From DASZIT01 sp035948855 (GTDB lineage Bacteria > Actinomycetota > Acidimicrobiia > Acidimicrobiales > RAAP-2): 64,000 bases of DNA. Location: contig DASZIT010000033.1 of assembly GCA_035948855.1 (NCBI GenBank), forward strand, positions 1-64,000. Reading direction: 5' to 3'. The position numbers were made by a program, and so were the translations under genes. Of this stretch, positions 1-8,319 are shown piece after piece. The notes under the pieces were generated by a model. That model had not been told where the DNA came from. It did not search any database and was given only the letters and a program-made list of their open reading frames with translations. Position 1 is the first letter of the stretch, and each line of letters opens with the position of its first letter.

Positions 1-563
1 AAGAGCAGCGTCTGGCGGGAGCCCGGAGTCTGGTCGAGCAGCCGGCGGACGTCAGGGAGGAAACCCATATCCGCCATCCGGTCGGCCTCGTCGATGACCA
101 CGATCTCGACGGCGTCGAGGCGGATGCTGCCCCGTTCGATCAGGTCGCCGAGGCGACCCGGGCACGCCACTGCGATATCCACCCCTCGGGACAGTGACTT
201 GAGTTGGGGTCCGTAGCCGACGCCTCCGTAGAAGGTCTCGACCCGCAGATTCCGGGAGGAACAGAGGGTGGCCAGCTCGGAGGCAACCTGGGCGCAGAGC
301 TCGCGGGTCGGGGTCAGCACCAGCATCCGGGGATGCTTGGGGCGGGACGGCTTCCCGGTGAGGCGGGCCACCGCCCCGATCCCGAAGGCCAGGGTCTTCC
401 CCGAGCCGGTCGGGGCCTTGCCGCACACGTCGCGGCCGGCCATGGCATCAATGACGGTGGCGGACTGGATGGGGAAGGGGGTGATGATGGATCGCGCTTT
501 GAGCGCGGCGACGATGTCTGAGGGCACGCCGAGATCGGCGAACGAAGGTTGGGGCAGGGGCAT
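1..563 (-). CDS. DEAD-box ATP-dependent RNA helicase, N-terminal part (cut by the left edge)
   Basis: Superfamily 2 RNA helicase that unwinds or remodels RNA with ATP in the cytoplasm (family knowledge). Reading in from ATG at 561-563, the protein has the Q motif near residue 33 (FPIQSA), Walker A APTGSGKT at residues 50-57, motif Ia PTREL, a CPGRL motif and the DEAD box near residue 156. It runs off the window at TLLF, just before the expected SAT motif, so the second RecA domain lies outside. About 187 of a usual 400-500 residues are visible. No Shine-Dalgarno sequence is obvious before the ATG. A TACACT hexamer at 653-658 (minus strand) could be its -10 box, giving a leader of roughly 80 nt. 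The cellular substrate (ribosome assembly, mRNA decay or cold shock) cannot be told from this half. Confidence 0.93.
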   Translation of the reverse strand, partial: MPLPQPSFADLGVPSDIVAALKARSIITPFPIQSATVIDAMAGRDVCGKAPTGSGKTLAFGIGAVARLTGKPSRPKHPRMLVLTPTRELCAQVASELATLCSSRNLRVETFYGGVGYGPQLKSLSRGVDIAVACPGRLGDLIERGSIRLDAVEIVVIDEADRMADMGFLPDVRRLLDQTPGSRQTLL

Positions 564-742
564 GGAAGCGCTTTCGTGCGACAGTGGGGGACGACGGGGA
601 GAAGACCCCGACCGTGGCCTGTCGCGAAATTGATGCGCACCAGGACTTCACTAGTGTAGTACGTGGAGCCTCGGTCCGAGCGCACAGGCGAGGATCCAGG
701 TCGATCTGGTCGCCAAACAACCTCGGAAGTACCTTGTCAGTG
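564..742. promoter_or_regulatory. Divergent intergenic region between helicase and VOC gene
   Basis: About 180 bases separate two divergent genes. On the plus strand TACCTT at 730-735 fits an actinobacterial -10 box (TANNNT) and sits 7 nt before GTG 743, which suggests a leaderless VOC transcript. On the minus strand TACACT (653-658) could serve the helicase. No tRNA or riboswitch was recognised here. Promoter calls are inferred from motif position only. Confidence 0.4.
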
Positions 743-1156
743 GTGGAACCGATCCTGCATCTTTCGCTTCCTGTCCACGACCTCGCCGAGGCGCGACGGT
801 TCTACGTCGAGGCGCTGGGCTGTACCCCCGGACGGGAGTACCCCGACTGGTGCGACGTCTGGTTCTACGGAATGCAGCTCACACTCCAGGAGCGTCCCGA
901 TCAACTGCTGGCCGACGAGCTGCGGGGTGTGCGCCATTTCGGGGTCACCCTCACCGGGGACGAACTCGACCGGGTCCTGGAGCAGGCGAGCAGGTACCAG
1001 GTGCGGTGGCTGGACCCGGTGACCATCGACTATGCCGGTACACCCCAAGAGCAGCGAAAAGCCAAGATCCTCGATCCGAGCGGCAACGCCATCGAGCTCA
1101 AGGCGTATGTAGACCGAGAGGCCGCCTTCGCCGCCGACCACCGCCCACCCGGCTGA
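743..1156 (+). CDS. VOC (glyoxalase/bleomycin-resistance superfamily) protein
   Basis: Small vicinal-oxygen-chelate fold protein of 137 residues. The family includes metal-dependent glyoxalases, dioxygenases and antibiotic-binding proteins; the substrate here is unknown. The sequence opens with a typical beta strand (EPILHLSLPVHDL), followed by ARRFYVEALG and the late strand ending DPSGNAIELKAY, which normally carries the last metal-ligand glutamate. The reading frame is open back to 584, but the residues before 740 do not look like the family. GTG 740 and GTG 743 are both possible; 743 is chosen because a TACCTT -10 box lies 7 nt upstream and there is no convincing ribosome site. It is monocistronic and converges on the epimerase gene 23 nt downstream. 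Confidence 0.82.
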   Translation: MEPILHLSLPVHDLAEARRFYVEALGCTPGREYPDWCDVWFYGMQLTLQERPDQLLADELRGVRHFGVTLTGDELDRVLEQASRYQVRWLDPVTIDYAGTPQEQRKAKILDPSGNAIELKAYVDREAAFAADHRPPG

Positions 1157-1179
1157 CGGCCATTTCCCACCGCAGGGAA

Positions 1180-2142
1180 TCAGTCGGCCGAGGCACCGAT
1201 CTGTTCACGGACGAACTCGAGTACCGCGGCGGTGCCGGTTCCGAGCTCGGTCCAGGGTTTCCAACCGAGATGGATACCGGCACGAGCGGGGTCGAGGCTG
1301 CTCCTCAACAGCTCGCCGGGACGGAGCGGTGCGTGTTCGATCGGTACCCGGACACCGGCTTGTGCACTCAGCTCGCGGAAGAGCTCGTTGACCGAGGTCT
1401 CTCGACCGGTGCCGATGTTGCAGACCAGACCCCCACCTTTGGTCGCACCCCGCACGAAGGCGTCCACCACGTCGTCCACGTAGACGAAATCCCGGGTCTG
1501 CTCCCCGTCGCCGTAGACGGTGACGGTTTGGCCCCGGAGAAGGCGCTCGGCGAAGATGGACACCACCCCGGCCTCACCGTGGGGATCCTGGCGGGGCCCG
1601 TACACATTGGCGAGGGCCAACGCCGCGAACTCCAGGTTGTGCAGCTCGCGGTAGGCGACCAGATAGTCGACCGCCGCCTTCTTCGAAAGGCCGTAGGGCG
1701 ACAGCGGGCAGTGTGGGAGCGACTCCTTGATCGGCAGGTCGGCCGGGTCCGGATCCCCGTACAGGGTCCCGCCGCTGGCCGCGAACACCACCCGGCTGGC
1801 GCCGGAAGCGCGGGCTCCCTCGAGGATGCGGATGGTCCCGAGCAGGTTTACGTCGGCGTCGAAGATCGGTTGCTCCACCGACAGCCGTACATCGGCTTGG
1901 GCGGCGAGGTGGAACACCACCTCCGGATGCCGGCGGACCATCAGGTCCACCACCTCGGCGGAGCGGACATCGAGGTTGTTGACCGTCAGGCGGTGGCCGG
2001 CGGTTGCCCGAGACTCGGCCAGATTGGACAAGGAACCCGTAGACAGGTCGTCGACGACATCGACGGAATGTCCTTCGGCCAGCAGTCGATCCACCAGGGT
2101 CGAGCCGATGAAACCAGCACCTCCGGTGACCAGGGTGCGCAT
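1180..2142 (-). CDS. NAD-dependent epimerase/dehydratase (GalE-like sugar-nucleotide epimerase)
   Basis: Extended short-chain dehydrogenase acting on a nucleotide sugar in the cytoplasm, 320 residues. It starts MRTLVTGGAGFIGS, the Rossmann NAD-binding glycine motif, and has the catalytic YxxxK in SPYGLSKKAAVDY and the family segment ANVYGPRQDP. Substrate-domain features (YGDGEQTRDFVYVDDVVDA, NIGTGRETSVNELF) are typical of UDP-glucose 4-epimerase-like proteins. The frame extends 10 codons upstream, but ATG 2142 is chosen because it places the glycine motif at the usual distance and follows the preceding stop by only 4 nt. It is the last gene of the minus-strand sugar operon. The exact sugar (UDP-Glc/Gal, UDP-GlcNAc/GalNAc or other) is undetermined. 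Confidence 0.9.
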   Translation of the reverse strand: MRTLVTGGAGFIGSTLVDRLLAEGHSVDVVDDLSTGSLSNLAESRATAGHRLTVNNLDVRSAEVVDLMVRRHPEVVFHLAAQADVRLSVEQPIFDADVNLLGTIRILEGARASGASRVVFAASGGTLYGDPDPADLPIKESLPHCPLSPYGLSKKAAVDYLVAYRELHNLEFAALALANVYGPRQDPHGEAGVVSIFAERLLRGQTVTVYGDGEQTRDFVYVDDVVDAFVRGATKGGGLVCNIGTGRETSVNELFRELSAQAGVRVPIEHAPLRPGELLRSSLDPARAGIHLGWKPWTELGTGTAAVLEFVREQIGASAD

Positions 2143-2146
2143 CCGA

Positions 2147-3238
2147 CTAGACCTCGGCCGGCACGCGACCACCGTCGACGACGGTGCCTGACGCGGTCAC
2201 GGCATCAGCACCGATGACCGAGAGCGGTTGAATCACACACCGCTGGCCGATGGTGGCGTCGGGGCCGATAATCGATCCCTCGACCGACGCGCTGGCGGCG
2301 ATGCGGGCGCCGGGGAGCAGGACCGAGCCCTTGACCGACACGCCCTCTTCGATGACCGCCCCATGGCCGATGACCGACTCGTCGACGATGGCACCGCTAT
2401 CCACCTGGGCGCCATGCCCGATCAGCGATCGGGTCACCGAGTCGCTCCGCACCTCCACCTCCCCGATTCGCCAGACCCCGGCACCCAGTGAGCCGTCCTC
2501 GACGGCGTCGGGTGCGGGTGGAACCGATCGCCGGCCGAGCAACAGGTCGGCATGAGCCCGAAGATAGGCGTCCGGAGTACCGGTGTCGATCCAGTACACG
2601 TCGGAGCCCTGGGCGTAGAGGGAACCGTCTTCGACGAGCTGCGGAAACGTCTCCCGCTCAATCGATACCCGACGCCCTTCGGGAATGCGAGCCAGGACCG
2701 AGGGTTCGAGCACGTAGGTTCCGGCGTTGATCAAGTTGGTCGGAATTTCGTCTCGAGGAGGCTTCTCGATGAACGCCTCGACTTTCCCGTTGGCATCGGT
2801 GGGCACCACGCCGAAGACAGACGGATCGTCCACCGGGGTAAGGCTGATCGTCGCCTCCGACCCGTGGTCCTTGTGAAAGGCGATGAGCGCGCTGATGTCG
2901 AGGTCGGTGAGGACATCACCGTTGACCACCACGAAGGTCTCATCGATGCCGACATGGTCGGCCGCGAACCGGATGGCGCCGGCAGTGTCGAGAGGAGTGG
3001 GTTCCACCGCGTAGGAGATCCGGATGCCGCCCGCCGTTCCATCCGGAAAGGCGTTGATGAAGGCGTCAGGTCGGTAGCCGAGCGAGAGGACGGCGTCGTC
3101 GATCCCGTGGTTGGCCAAGTGGGTGAGCACCCGCTCGATCATGGGATGCTCCACGATGGGAAGCATCTGTTTGGGAGTGGTCAACGTCAGGGGACGGAGC
3201 CGGGTCCCCTCGCCGCCCACCAGGACGACCGCTCTCAC
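2147..3238 (-). CDS. Mannose-1-phosphate guanylyltransferase-like NDP-sugar pyrophosphorylase
   Basis: Makes an NDP-sugar, most likely GDP-mannose from mannose-1-phosphate and GTP. 363 residues. The nucleotide-binding loop is LVGGEGTRLRPLT at the N-terminus, followed by TPKQMLPI, the metal site VVNGDVLTDLD, FIEKP and the INAGTYVLEP segment. The last third is a left-handed beta-helix of hexapeptide repeats (IGHGAQVDSGAIVDESVIG and similar). From memory the pattern is close to the M. tuberculosis GDP-mannose pyrophosphorylase (Rv3264c), which also lies beside wbbL and rmlD. Start is GTG 3238. Glucose-1-phosphate thymidylyltransferase is the main alternative; the hexapeptide tail argues against short RmlA. 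No separate rmlA or rmlC is present in the window. Confidence 0.85.
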   Translation of the reverse strand: MRAVVLVGGEGTRLRPLTLTTPKQMLPIVEHPMIERVLTHLANHGIDDAVLSLGYRPDAFINAFPDGTAGGIRISYAVEPTPLDTAGAIRFAADHVGIDETFVVVNGDVLTDLDISALIAFHKDHGSEATISLTPVDDPSVFGVVPTDANGKVEAFIEKPPRDEIPTNLINAGTYVLEPSVLARIPEGRRVSIERETFPQLVEDGSLYAQGSDVYWIDTGTPDAYLRAHADLLLGRRSVPPAPDAVEDGSLGAGVWRIGEVEVRSDSVTRSLIGHGAQVDSGAIVDESVIGHGAVIEEGVSVKGSVLLPGARIAASASVEGSIIGPDATIGQRCVIQPLSVIGADAVTASGTVVDGGRVPAEV

Positions 3239-3260
3239 CTGATAGTTCCGCTAGAGCTTT

Positions 3261-4055
3261 TCACGGCGTAGGTGCCGCAGTCGTTGCCGTCGGGGCCGCG
3301 GTCGTTGCCGTCGGGGCCGTGGTGGCGGTAGGCGGTGCCGTGGTGGCAGTGGCCGGTGCGGTGGTCGTCGTGGTGGCTCCGGACTGGACCGCGTTGATGA
3401 GGCTGGTAATGACCGCCCCCGGAGGCTTGGGCACCGAGGCGGTGGCCGGCAAGAAGGCCATGGTGATCATCTGGCTATTGGCGAGCTTGAGCGAGTTGGG
3501 GTTCCCCTGGACGCTGGTGGACGTCTTCGACAGGTAGTTGGTCCAATTGACGACGTTGACGAACCCCTGCTTGCCGGAGTCGGGTGTGCCCTTCGGGCAG
3601 GTGGCGCCGTTGCTCATCACCTTCTTCCCCGGGTAGCCCAAGGTGGTCGAGGAGAGAGTGAGGCCCTTGTACTCGGACACGAACTTGCCCAAGGTGGCAT
3701 TCCCCCCCGATTCCGAGCTGTTCTTCGGGCTGATGATCATCAGGCCGTTCCCATCCGCGGTGAGCCCGGTGGCCGAAGTGTTGGTGCTGGCCGGGAGATT
3801 CGGCTCGATGGTGCCGCAGATGTCAATGGCCAGCGCTGCATTCCAGGGAGGGGACAGATTCGTGGCCGGCGCCCCGGTCGAGTTGTTGACCTTGTGGGTC
3901 CGCTGGTACCGGCTGTACCCGACGAGTAGGAGACCGACGATGACAATGATGACCAGACTCGCGTACCAATTGATCGGCATCTGGCCGCGGTAGGTCTTTC
4001 CGCCACCAGTGGACGCAGCTCGCGCCACCCATTTTCCTGTCGAATTGCTGGGCAT
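3261..4055 (-). CDS. Membrane-anchored protein of unknown function with Thr/Ala/Pro-rich tail
   Basis: I do not recognise a named family. The 264-residue protein has a short basic cytoplasmic N-terminus, one transmembrane helix at about residues 30-48 (ASLVIIVIVGLLLVGYS) and an extracytoplasmic domain of about 170 residues with two cysteines (ICGTIEP and GATCPKG) that could form a disulfide. A low-complexity tail of TTTTAPATA-type repeats of about 35 residues suggests a stalk or O-glycosylated segment. ATG 4055 is chosen because it directly precedes the basic and membrane segments; the frame is open further upstream. It sits between the WbbL-like transferase and the pyrophosphorylase gene in the same operon, so a role in cell-wall polymer assembly is plausible but inferred from context. 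Confidence 0.75.
   Translation of the reverse strand: MPSNSTGKWVARAASTGGGKTYRGQMPINWYASLVIIVIVGLLLVGYSRYQRTHKVNNSTGAPATNLSPPWNAALAIDICGTIEPNLPASTNTSATGLTADGNGLMIISPKNSSESGGNATLGKFVSEYKGLTLSSTTLGYPGKKVMSNGATCPKGTPDSGKQGFVNVVNWTNYLSKTSTSVQGNPNSLKLANSQMITMAFLPATASVPKPPGAVITSLINAVQSGATTTTTAPATATTAPPTATTAPTATTAAPTATTAAPTP
3280..3319 (-). repeat. 21-bp tandem repeat coding for the Ala/Thr tail
   Basis: A 19-nt word (gtcgttgccgtcggggccg) occurs twice at a 21-nt spacing, and degenerate copies continue to about 3370. In the coding frame it encodes the TATTAAP-like tail of the membrane protein. It is coding low complexity and a likely site of repeat-number variation. Confidence 0.7.
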
Positions 4056-4084
4056 GATCGGATGACACCCTACAGCGTGGCGCC

Positions 4085-4996
4085 CTACCGGTCGGTGCGC
4101 CCCTGGCCACCCCTGGTTGCGAGCTGACCCCGCTTCCGGATCCCGGCCAGAACCGCCCGGACCCCGATCCCCAGCGCGACCAGCGGGAGCAGGGCCCGCC
4201 GCCAGCCGGACGTCGACCGCACCGCGAACCTCAGCAGCGATCGATGGTGCTCGACGATCATCCGGTAGGGATGCCGGTCGGTGGAGACCCCCTGCTGGTG
4301 GGTCACCACCGCGGCCGGGGCGTACACCACCCGCCACTCGGCTTTGCCCAGACGCCAGCACAGGTCGACATCCTCGGCGTACATGAAGTACTGCTCATCG
4401 AAGCCGCCGACCTGCTCGAACGCCGACCTCCGGACCAGAAAGCAGGCACCCGACACCCAGTCGACCGGCCATACCGTGTCGACTGCGAGGGCCAGATCCG
4501 CCTGTTGATAGGCGCGGGTGAACGGATTCTCCGGGACGAACTGCCCCAGCATCGCGTGCCCGGCGGCGTCGATCATCGAGGGGAACTGCCGGGCGGACGG
4601 GTAGCGATCGCCCTCCGGCGTCCGGATCATCGGGCCCACAACCGCGACGGTCGGGTCGGCGTTCAGCGCGGTAGCCATCTCCGTCAGCGCCCCGGGTGCG
4701 ACCGACAGATCGGAATTGCACACCAGGATGTACTCGGATCCGGTAGCCGCCACCCCCCGGTTGGCGGCGGCGCCGTAGCCCAGGTTCCGGCCGGGATCGA
4801 CCACGACGATCCCGGGGCACCGCTGGCGCAGTTCGGCTACCGAGCCGTCCGTCGAGCCGTTGTCGACCACCACCAGCTCGGCGGGTCCTTCCGCCTGAAG
4901 ACTGGCCACTCCGCCGGCCAGGACGGACCCGGACTCATAGGTGACCACCACCACGGCCGTCCGCCCCCCGCCGCCGCCGGCGAGGTCCTTGCTCAC
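4085..4996 (-). CDS. wbbL: WbbL-like GT2 rhamnosyltransferase
   Basis: Predicted to transfer rhamnose from dTDP-rhamnose to decaprenyl-PP-GlcNAc at the inner membrane face, the linker step of actinobacterial cell-wall polysaccharide. 303 residues. GT-A features: VVVVTYESG, LVVVDNGSTDGS, NLGYGAAANRG and the CNSDLSVAPG nucleotide/metal region. Segments YPSARQFPSM, VSGACFLVRRSAF and QVGGFDEQYFMYAEDVDLC resemble mycobacterial WbbL closely, from memory. ATG 4996 overlaps the upstream stop by 4 nt (ATGA), so translation is probably coupled. The neighbours rmlB, rmlD and GDP-mannose pyrophosphorylase match the mycobacterial gene set. The acceptor is inferred from the family; another rhamnosyl acceptor is possible. 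Confidence 0.85.
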   Translation of the reverse strand: MSKDLAGGGGGRTAVVVVTYESGSVLAGGVASLQAEGPAELVVVDNGSTDGSVAELRQRCPGIVVVDPGRNLGYGAAANRGVAATGSEYILVCNSDLSVAPGALTEMATALNADPTVAVVGPMIRTPEGDRYPSARQFPSMIDAAGHAMLGQFVPENPFTRAYQQADLALAVDTVWPVDWVSGACFLVRRSAFEQVGGFDEQYFMYAEDVDLCWRLGKAEWRVVYAPAAVVTHQQGVSTDRHPYRMIVEHHRSLLRFAVRSTSGWRRALLPLVALGIGVRAVLAGIRKRGQLATRGGQGRTDR

Positions 4997-5751
4997 GGGT
5001 CGAGCCGAGAGAACCGGAACTTGACCAGGGCCTTCAGCGCCCCGAAGCCGTCACGCCAGGTGATCTTCTTCCCCTCGTCGATCTCGCGTCCGGCATAGGA
5101 GATGGGCACCTCGTAGATGCGATGACCCTTCCGCAGCACCTTGGCGGTGATCTCGGGCTCGAAGTCGAACCGGTTGGACTCGATGGTGATCCCGGCGATG
5201 ACCTTCCGGTCGAAGACCTTGTAACCGGTCTCCATGTCCGACAGGGTCGAGGAGTAGAGCACGTTGGTCACCAGTGACAGGATGCGGTTGCCGACCCAGT
5301 GGGACGGCAACATGTTCATCCTCTCGCCGGTGAACCGGCTGCCGTAGACGACCCGGGTCTTGCCCTTGAGGATGGGATCGAGCAGCTTGGGCCAGTCGTC
5401 GGGGTCGTATTCGAGGTCGGCATCCTGGATGAGGACCAGGTCGCCGCGGACCTCTGCCAACCCGGTCCGGATGGCCGCCCCCTTCCCCTGGTTCTTCAGG
5501 TGGTTCACCACTTTGACCGTCGAGTCCTGGATGGCGGCCAGCACCTTGTCGGTCCCGTCGGAAGAGCCGTCGTCGACCACGACGACGTCGACGGTCAGCG
5601 GGATGTCTGCGGCCCGGATCCTCCGGATCACCTCGGCCACGGTGTTGCACTCGTTGTAGACCGGGACGATGACCGACAGGGTGGCGTAGGCCGGGTGGGG
5701 ATCGGCGCCGTTCCCGTCTTCGAAGGGACCGGTCGCCTCGACTTCGGTCAC
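4993..5751 (-). CDS. GT2 polyprenyl-phosphate glycosyltransferase (dolichol-phosphate mannose synthase-like)
   Basis: Predicted to move a hexose from GDP-mannose or UDP-glucose to polyprenyl phosphate, giving a lipid-linked donor for extracytoplasmic glycosyltransferases. 252 residues. LSVIVPVYNE starts the GT-A fold, followed by VVVDDGSSDGT, NQGKGAAIRTG and the metal-binding QDADLEYDPDDW. The acceptor-side segment YGSRFTGERMN and the METGYKVF motif are typical of the DPM1/GtrB branch. No C-terminal membrane helices are present. GTG 5751 is chosen because it overlaps the upstream TGA by 4 nt (GTGA); the frame is open for about 34 more codons, but that stretch is out-of-frame coding of the upstream gene. 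It ends in a 4-nt ATGA overlap with wbbL. Confidence 0.87.
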   Translation of the reverse strand: MTEVEATGPFEDGNGADPHPAYATLSVIVPVYNECNTVAEVIRRIRAADIPLTVDVVVVDDGSSDGTDKVLAAIQDSTVKVVNHLKNQGKGAAIRTGLAEVRGDLVLIQDADLEYDPDDWPKLLDPILKGKTRVVYGSRFTGERMNMLPSHWVGNRILSLVTNVLYSSTLSDMETGYKVFDRKVIAGITIESNRFDFEPEITAKVLRKGHRIYEVPISYAGREIDEGKKITWRDGFGALKALVKFRFSRLDP

Positions 5752-6719
5752 GGCTGTATCTCCCGTTGCCGGGGGTGGCCCCCGCTCAGTCCGGCGTCGA
5801 AATATGCCGCGGTGTGGGCCAGGCCCTCTTTGAGCCCGGTGGTCGGCTCCCACCCGAGGGCACTTCGGGCCAACGAGATGTCGGGGCGGCGGCGAGTCGG
5901 GTCGTCCAAGGGCAGAGGCAGATGGACGATGGTCGAGTCCGAGCCGGTCAGCTCGATCACCACCTGGGCCAGTTCGAGGACGGTGTATTCATCGGGATTC
6001 CCGATGTTGACCGGACCGGTCAGCTCCGCGTCGAGCAGCGCGACCAGGCCGCCGACCTCGTCGGCCACATAGCAGAGGCTCCGGGTCTGGCTCCCGTCGC
6101 CGTACACGGTCAATGGCTCGCCACCCAGGGCCTGGAACAGGAAATTGGAAACGACCCGGCCGTCGTCGGGACGGAGGCGGGGTCCATAGGTATTGAAGAT
6201 CCGGGCGATGCCGACGTTGGTCCCCCGTTCCCGGTGGTGCGCCATGGTCAGCGCCTCGGCGAATCGCTTGGCCTCGTCGTAGACACTGCGGGGACCGACC
6301 GGGTTCACGTTGCCCCAGTAGGCCTCGGTCTGGGGATGGACCTCGGGATCGCCGTAGACCTCGCTGGTCGAGGCCAGCAAGAACCGGGCGCCGTGTTGCT
6401 CGGCCAGTTCGAGGCCCCGACGGGTCCCCTCGCTGCCGACCGCCAGGGTGGCCAGCGGCCGGGCCAGGTAGTCGGGCGGCGAAGCGGGGCTGGCCAGATG
6501 CAGGACGCCACTGACCGGACCCTCGACCGGGAGGGATTCGGAGACGTCGGCCTCGATGAGGGTGAACCCCTGGTGCTCGGAAAGATGGGCCACATTCTCG
6601 CGGCGCCCGGTAGAGAAATCGTCCACGCACACCACCTGGTCGCCGCGTTCGAGCAGCCGATCGCACAGGTGGGACCCGAGGAACCCGCTTCCCCCCATGA
6701 CCACGTAACGACCGCTCAC
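5748..6719 (-). CDS. UDP-glucuronate decarboxylase-like (UXS) SDR
   Basis: Extended SDR of 323 residues, most like UDP-glucuronate decarboxylase, which makes UDP-xylose from UDP-GlcA. Supporting features are MGGSGFLGSHL (NAD motif), the STSEVYGDPEVHPQ segment, GPRSVYDEAKRFAE with the catalytic Tyr and Lys, and RIFNTYGPRLRPDDGRVVSN. The gene directly upstream encodes UDP-glucose dehydrogenase, the source of UDP-GlcA, which supports the call. Start GTG 6719 forms a GTGA overlap with that gene's stop; the frame stays open far upstream but only as a shadow of the dehydrogenase. A UDP-glucuronate 4-epimerase or other NDP-sugar epimerase is the main alternative. Confidence 0.82.
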   Translation of the reverse strand: MSGRYVVMGGSGFLGSHLCDRLLERGDQVVCVDDFSTGRRENVAHLSEHQGFTLIEADVSESLPVEGPVSGVLHLASPASPPDYLARPLATLAVGSEGTRRGLELAEQHGARFLLASTSEVYGDPEVHPQTEAYWGNVNPVGPRSVYDEAKRFAEALTMAHHRERGTNVGIARIFNTYGPRLRPDDGRVVSNFLFQALGGEPLTVYGDGSQTRSLCYVADEVGGLVALLDAELTGPVNIGNPDEYTVLELAQVVIELTGSDSTIVHLPLPLDDPTRRRPDISLARSALGWEPTTGLKEGLAHTAAYFDAGLSGGHPRQREIQP

Positions 6720-8230
6720 CGGCGCCCGATCCCGGTGTAGTCGAATCCGTACCGACGCATCTGGGCTGGGTCGAGCAGGTTGCGGGCATCGACCACCACC
6801 GGTGCCACCAGGCACTTCAACACCTGGGCGAAGTCGAGCCAGCGGAATTCGTCCCACTCGGTCAACACCACCACCGCGGTGGCCCCTTCGCAGGCGGAGT
6901 AGGCATCGGGAAACGCCCGGACCGAGTCGTCGAGGGTGGAGACGGTGCCCATGGCGTCGGTGTGGCTCAGCTCGGCCACCCGGGAGGAGAACTCCCCGTC
7001 GGGGACGGCCACGGTGGGATCGAAGGCCTGGACGGTGGCTCCCTCGGCGACCAGTCGCTTCACGATCTCGACCGCCGGGGAGTTTCTCAGGTCGTCGGTA
7101 CCGGCCTTGAACGTGAGTCCCCACACCGCGATCACGGTGCCGGCCAGGTTGCCCCCGGTCGGGGTCACCGCATCGGCGGAGGTGGCGGTGGCCCGGGCAA
7201 CCGCTTGTTTCACCTTGTCGACCACCCGGGTGAACTGCTCTTCGTTGGTGGCGATGGCGCCCCGCAGGAAGGAGAAGTCATAGCCCGCCTGTTCGGCGAT
7301 GTGGACGAGGGCGCGGGTGTCCTTGGGCAGGCAGCTCCCCCCCCAGCCCGGACCGGGCCGGAGGAATTCGAAGCCGATCCGCTTGTCGTAGCCGAGTCCG
7401 AGGATGACGTCCCGCACATCGGCCCCCACCGCCTCACACAGTCCGGCCACCGCGTTCACGAAGCTGAGCTTGGTGGCCAGGAACGCGTTGGAGGCGTACT
7501 TGATGGTCTCGGCGGTGGCGGCGTCGGTGATGAGCAGGGCGGCGTGGGTGCCGGCGAACAGATCTCCGACCCGGGCGGCGGCCGCCTGGTCGTCGGCCCC
7601 GACCACGATGCGCTCGGGATGGAGGCTGTCGCTCACCGCGGTGCCTTCCCGTAGGAACTCCGGGTTCGACACCACGGTGATGTCCCGGCGGCCGAGCACC
7701 CGCTCGACCACCAGCGTGGATCCCACCGGAACCGTCGACTTGTTCACGATGACGGTGCCGGGTATCAGGTGGGGGCCGATCTCGGTAGCCACCGACTCCA
7801 CATAGGAGAGGTCGGCGGAGCCGTCATCACCCTGGGGGGTCGGCACGCAGAGGAAGACGAACTCGGCATCGGTCACCGCCGCGGTGGCCCCCACCACGAA
7901 ACGCAGCCGACCGGCGGCCTGGCCCTCCCGGATCAGCTCCTGGAGGCCCGCCTCCACGATGGGGACGTTGCCCCCGGTCAGGAGAGCGATCTTCTCGGGA
8001 TCGGAATCCGCACAGGTCACCCGGTGACCGAGGTGGGCGAGGGTGGCGGCGGTCGGAATCCCGACGTAACCCATGCCGATGACGGCGATGTCGTGGCCGT
8101 GGGCATTGGGCAGCACCCGGACCGCGGCGCCGCGGTGGCCGAAGTAGGCGCCCGGACCACCGGGGTCCGAATAGTCCCGCGGCCGGTTGCCCGGCCCTCC
8201 GAACCCTCCGCTGGAACCGGTATCCCTCAT
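6716..8230 (-). CDS. UDP-glucose 6-dehydrogenase family protein
   Basis: NAD-dependent oxidation of UDP-glucose to UDP-glucuronate (or of a related UDP-sugar such as UDP-ManNAc). 504 residues as drawn. The NAD motif is IAVIGMGYVGIPTA near residue 48, followed by FLCVPTPQG, STVPVGST, SNPEFLREGTAV, the KYASNAFLATKLSF substrate segment and the catalytic cysteine in GWGGSCLPKDT; GLTFKAGTDDLRNSP marks the C-terminal domain. The first 38 or so residues are glycine-rich and not part of the fold. GTG 8116 would remove them and give a more typical length, and the ribosome site before ATG 8230 is too close, so the start is uncertain. It supplies UDP-GlcA to the next gene, whose GTG overlaps its stop. 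Confidence 0.92.
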   Translation of the reverse strand: MRDTGSSGGFGGPGNRPRDYSDPGGPGAYFGHRGAAVRVLPNAHGHDIAVIGMGYVGIPTAATLAHLGHRVTCADSDPEKIALLTGGNVPIVEAGLQELIREGQAAGRLRFVVGATAAVTDAEFVFLCVPTPQGDDGSADLSYVESVATEIGPHLIPGTVIVNKSTVPVGSTLVVERVLGRRDITVVSNPEFLREGTAVSDSLHPERIVVGADDQAAAARVGDLFAGTHAALLITDAATAETIKYASNAFLATKLSFVNAVAGLCEAVGADVRDVILGLGYDKRIGFEFLRPGPGWGGSCLPKDTRALVHIAEQAGYDFSFLRGAIATNEEQFTRVVDKVKQAVARATATSADAVTPTGGNLAGTVIAVWGLTFKAGTDDLRNSPAVEIVKRLVAEGATVQAFDPTVAVPDGEFSSRVAELSHTDAMGTVSTLDDSVRAFPDAYSACEGATAVVVLTEWDEFRWLDFAQVLKCLVAPVVVDARNLLDPAQMRRYGFDYTGIGRR

Positions 8231-8319
8231 GGCTTCCCCATCGTCATCGGCTCCCGTCAGTAGGGCGGTTCACCGGCTGACGCCGGCCATGTGGTCCCAA
8301 CATGCTACGTACATTCCGC

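Noticed and set aside
850..2217. Long plus-strand open frame opposite the epimerase gene
   Set aside because: No recognisable domain; the minus-strand epimerase has all family motifs.
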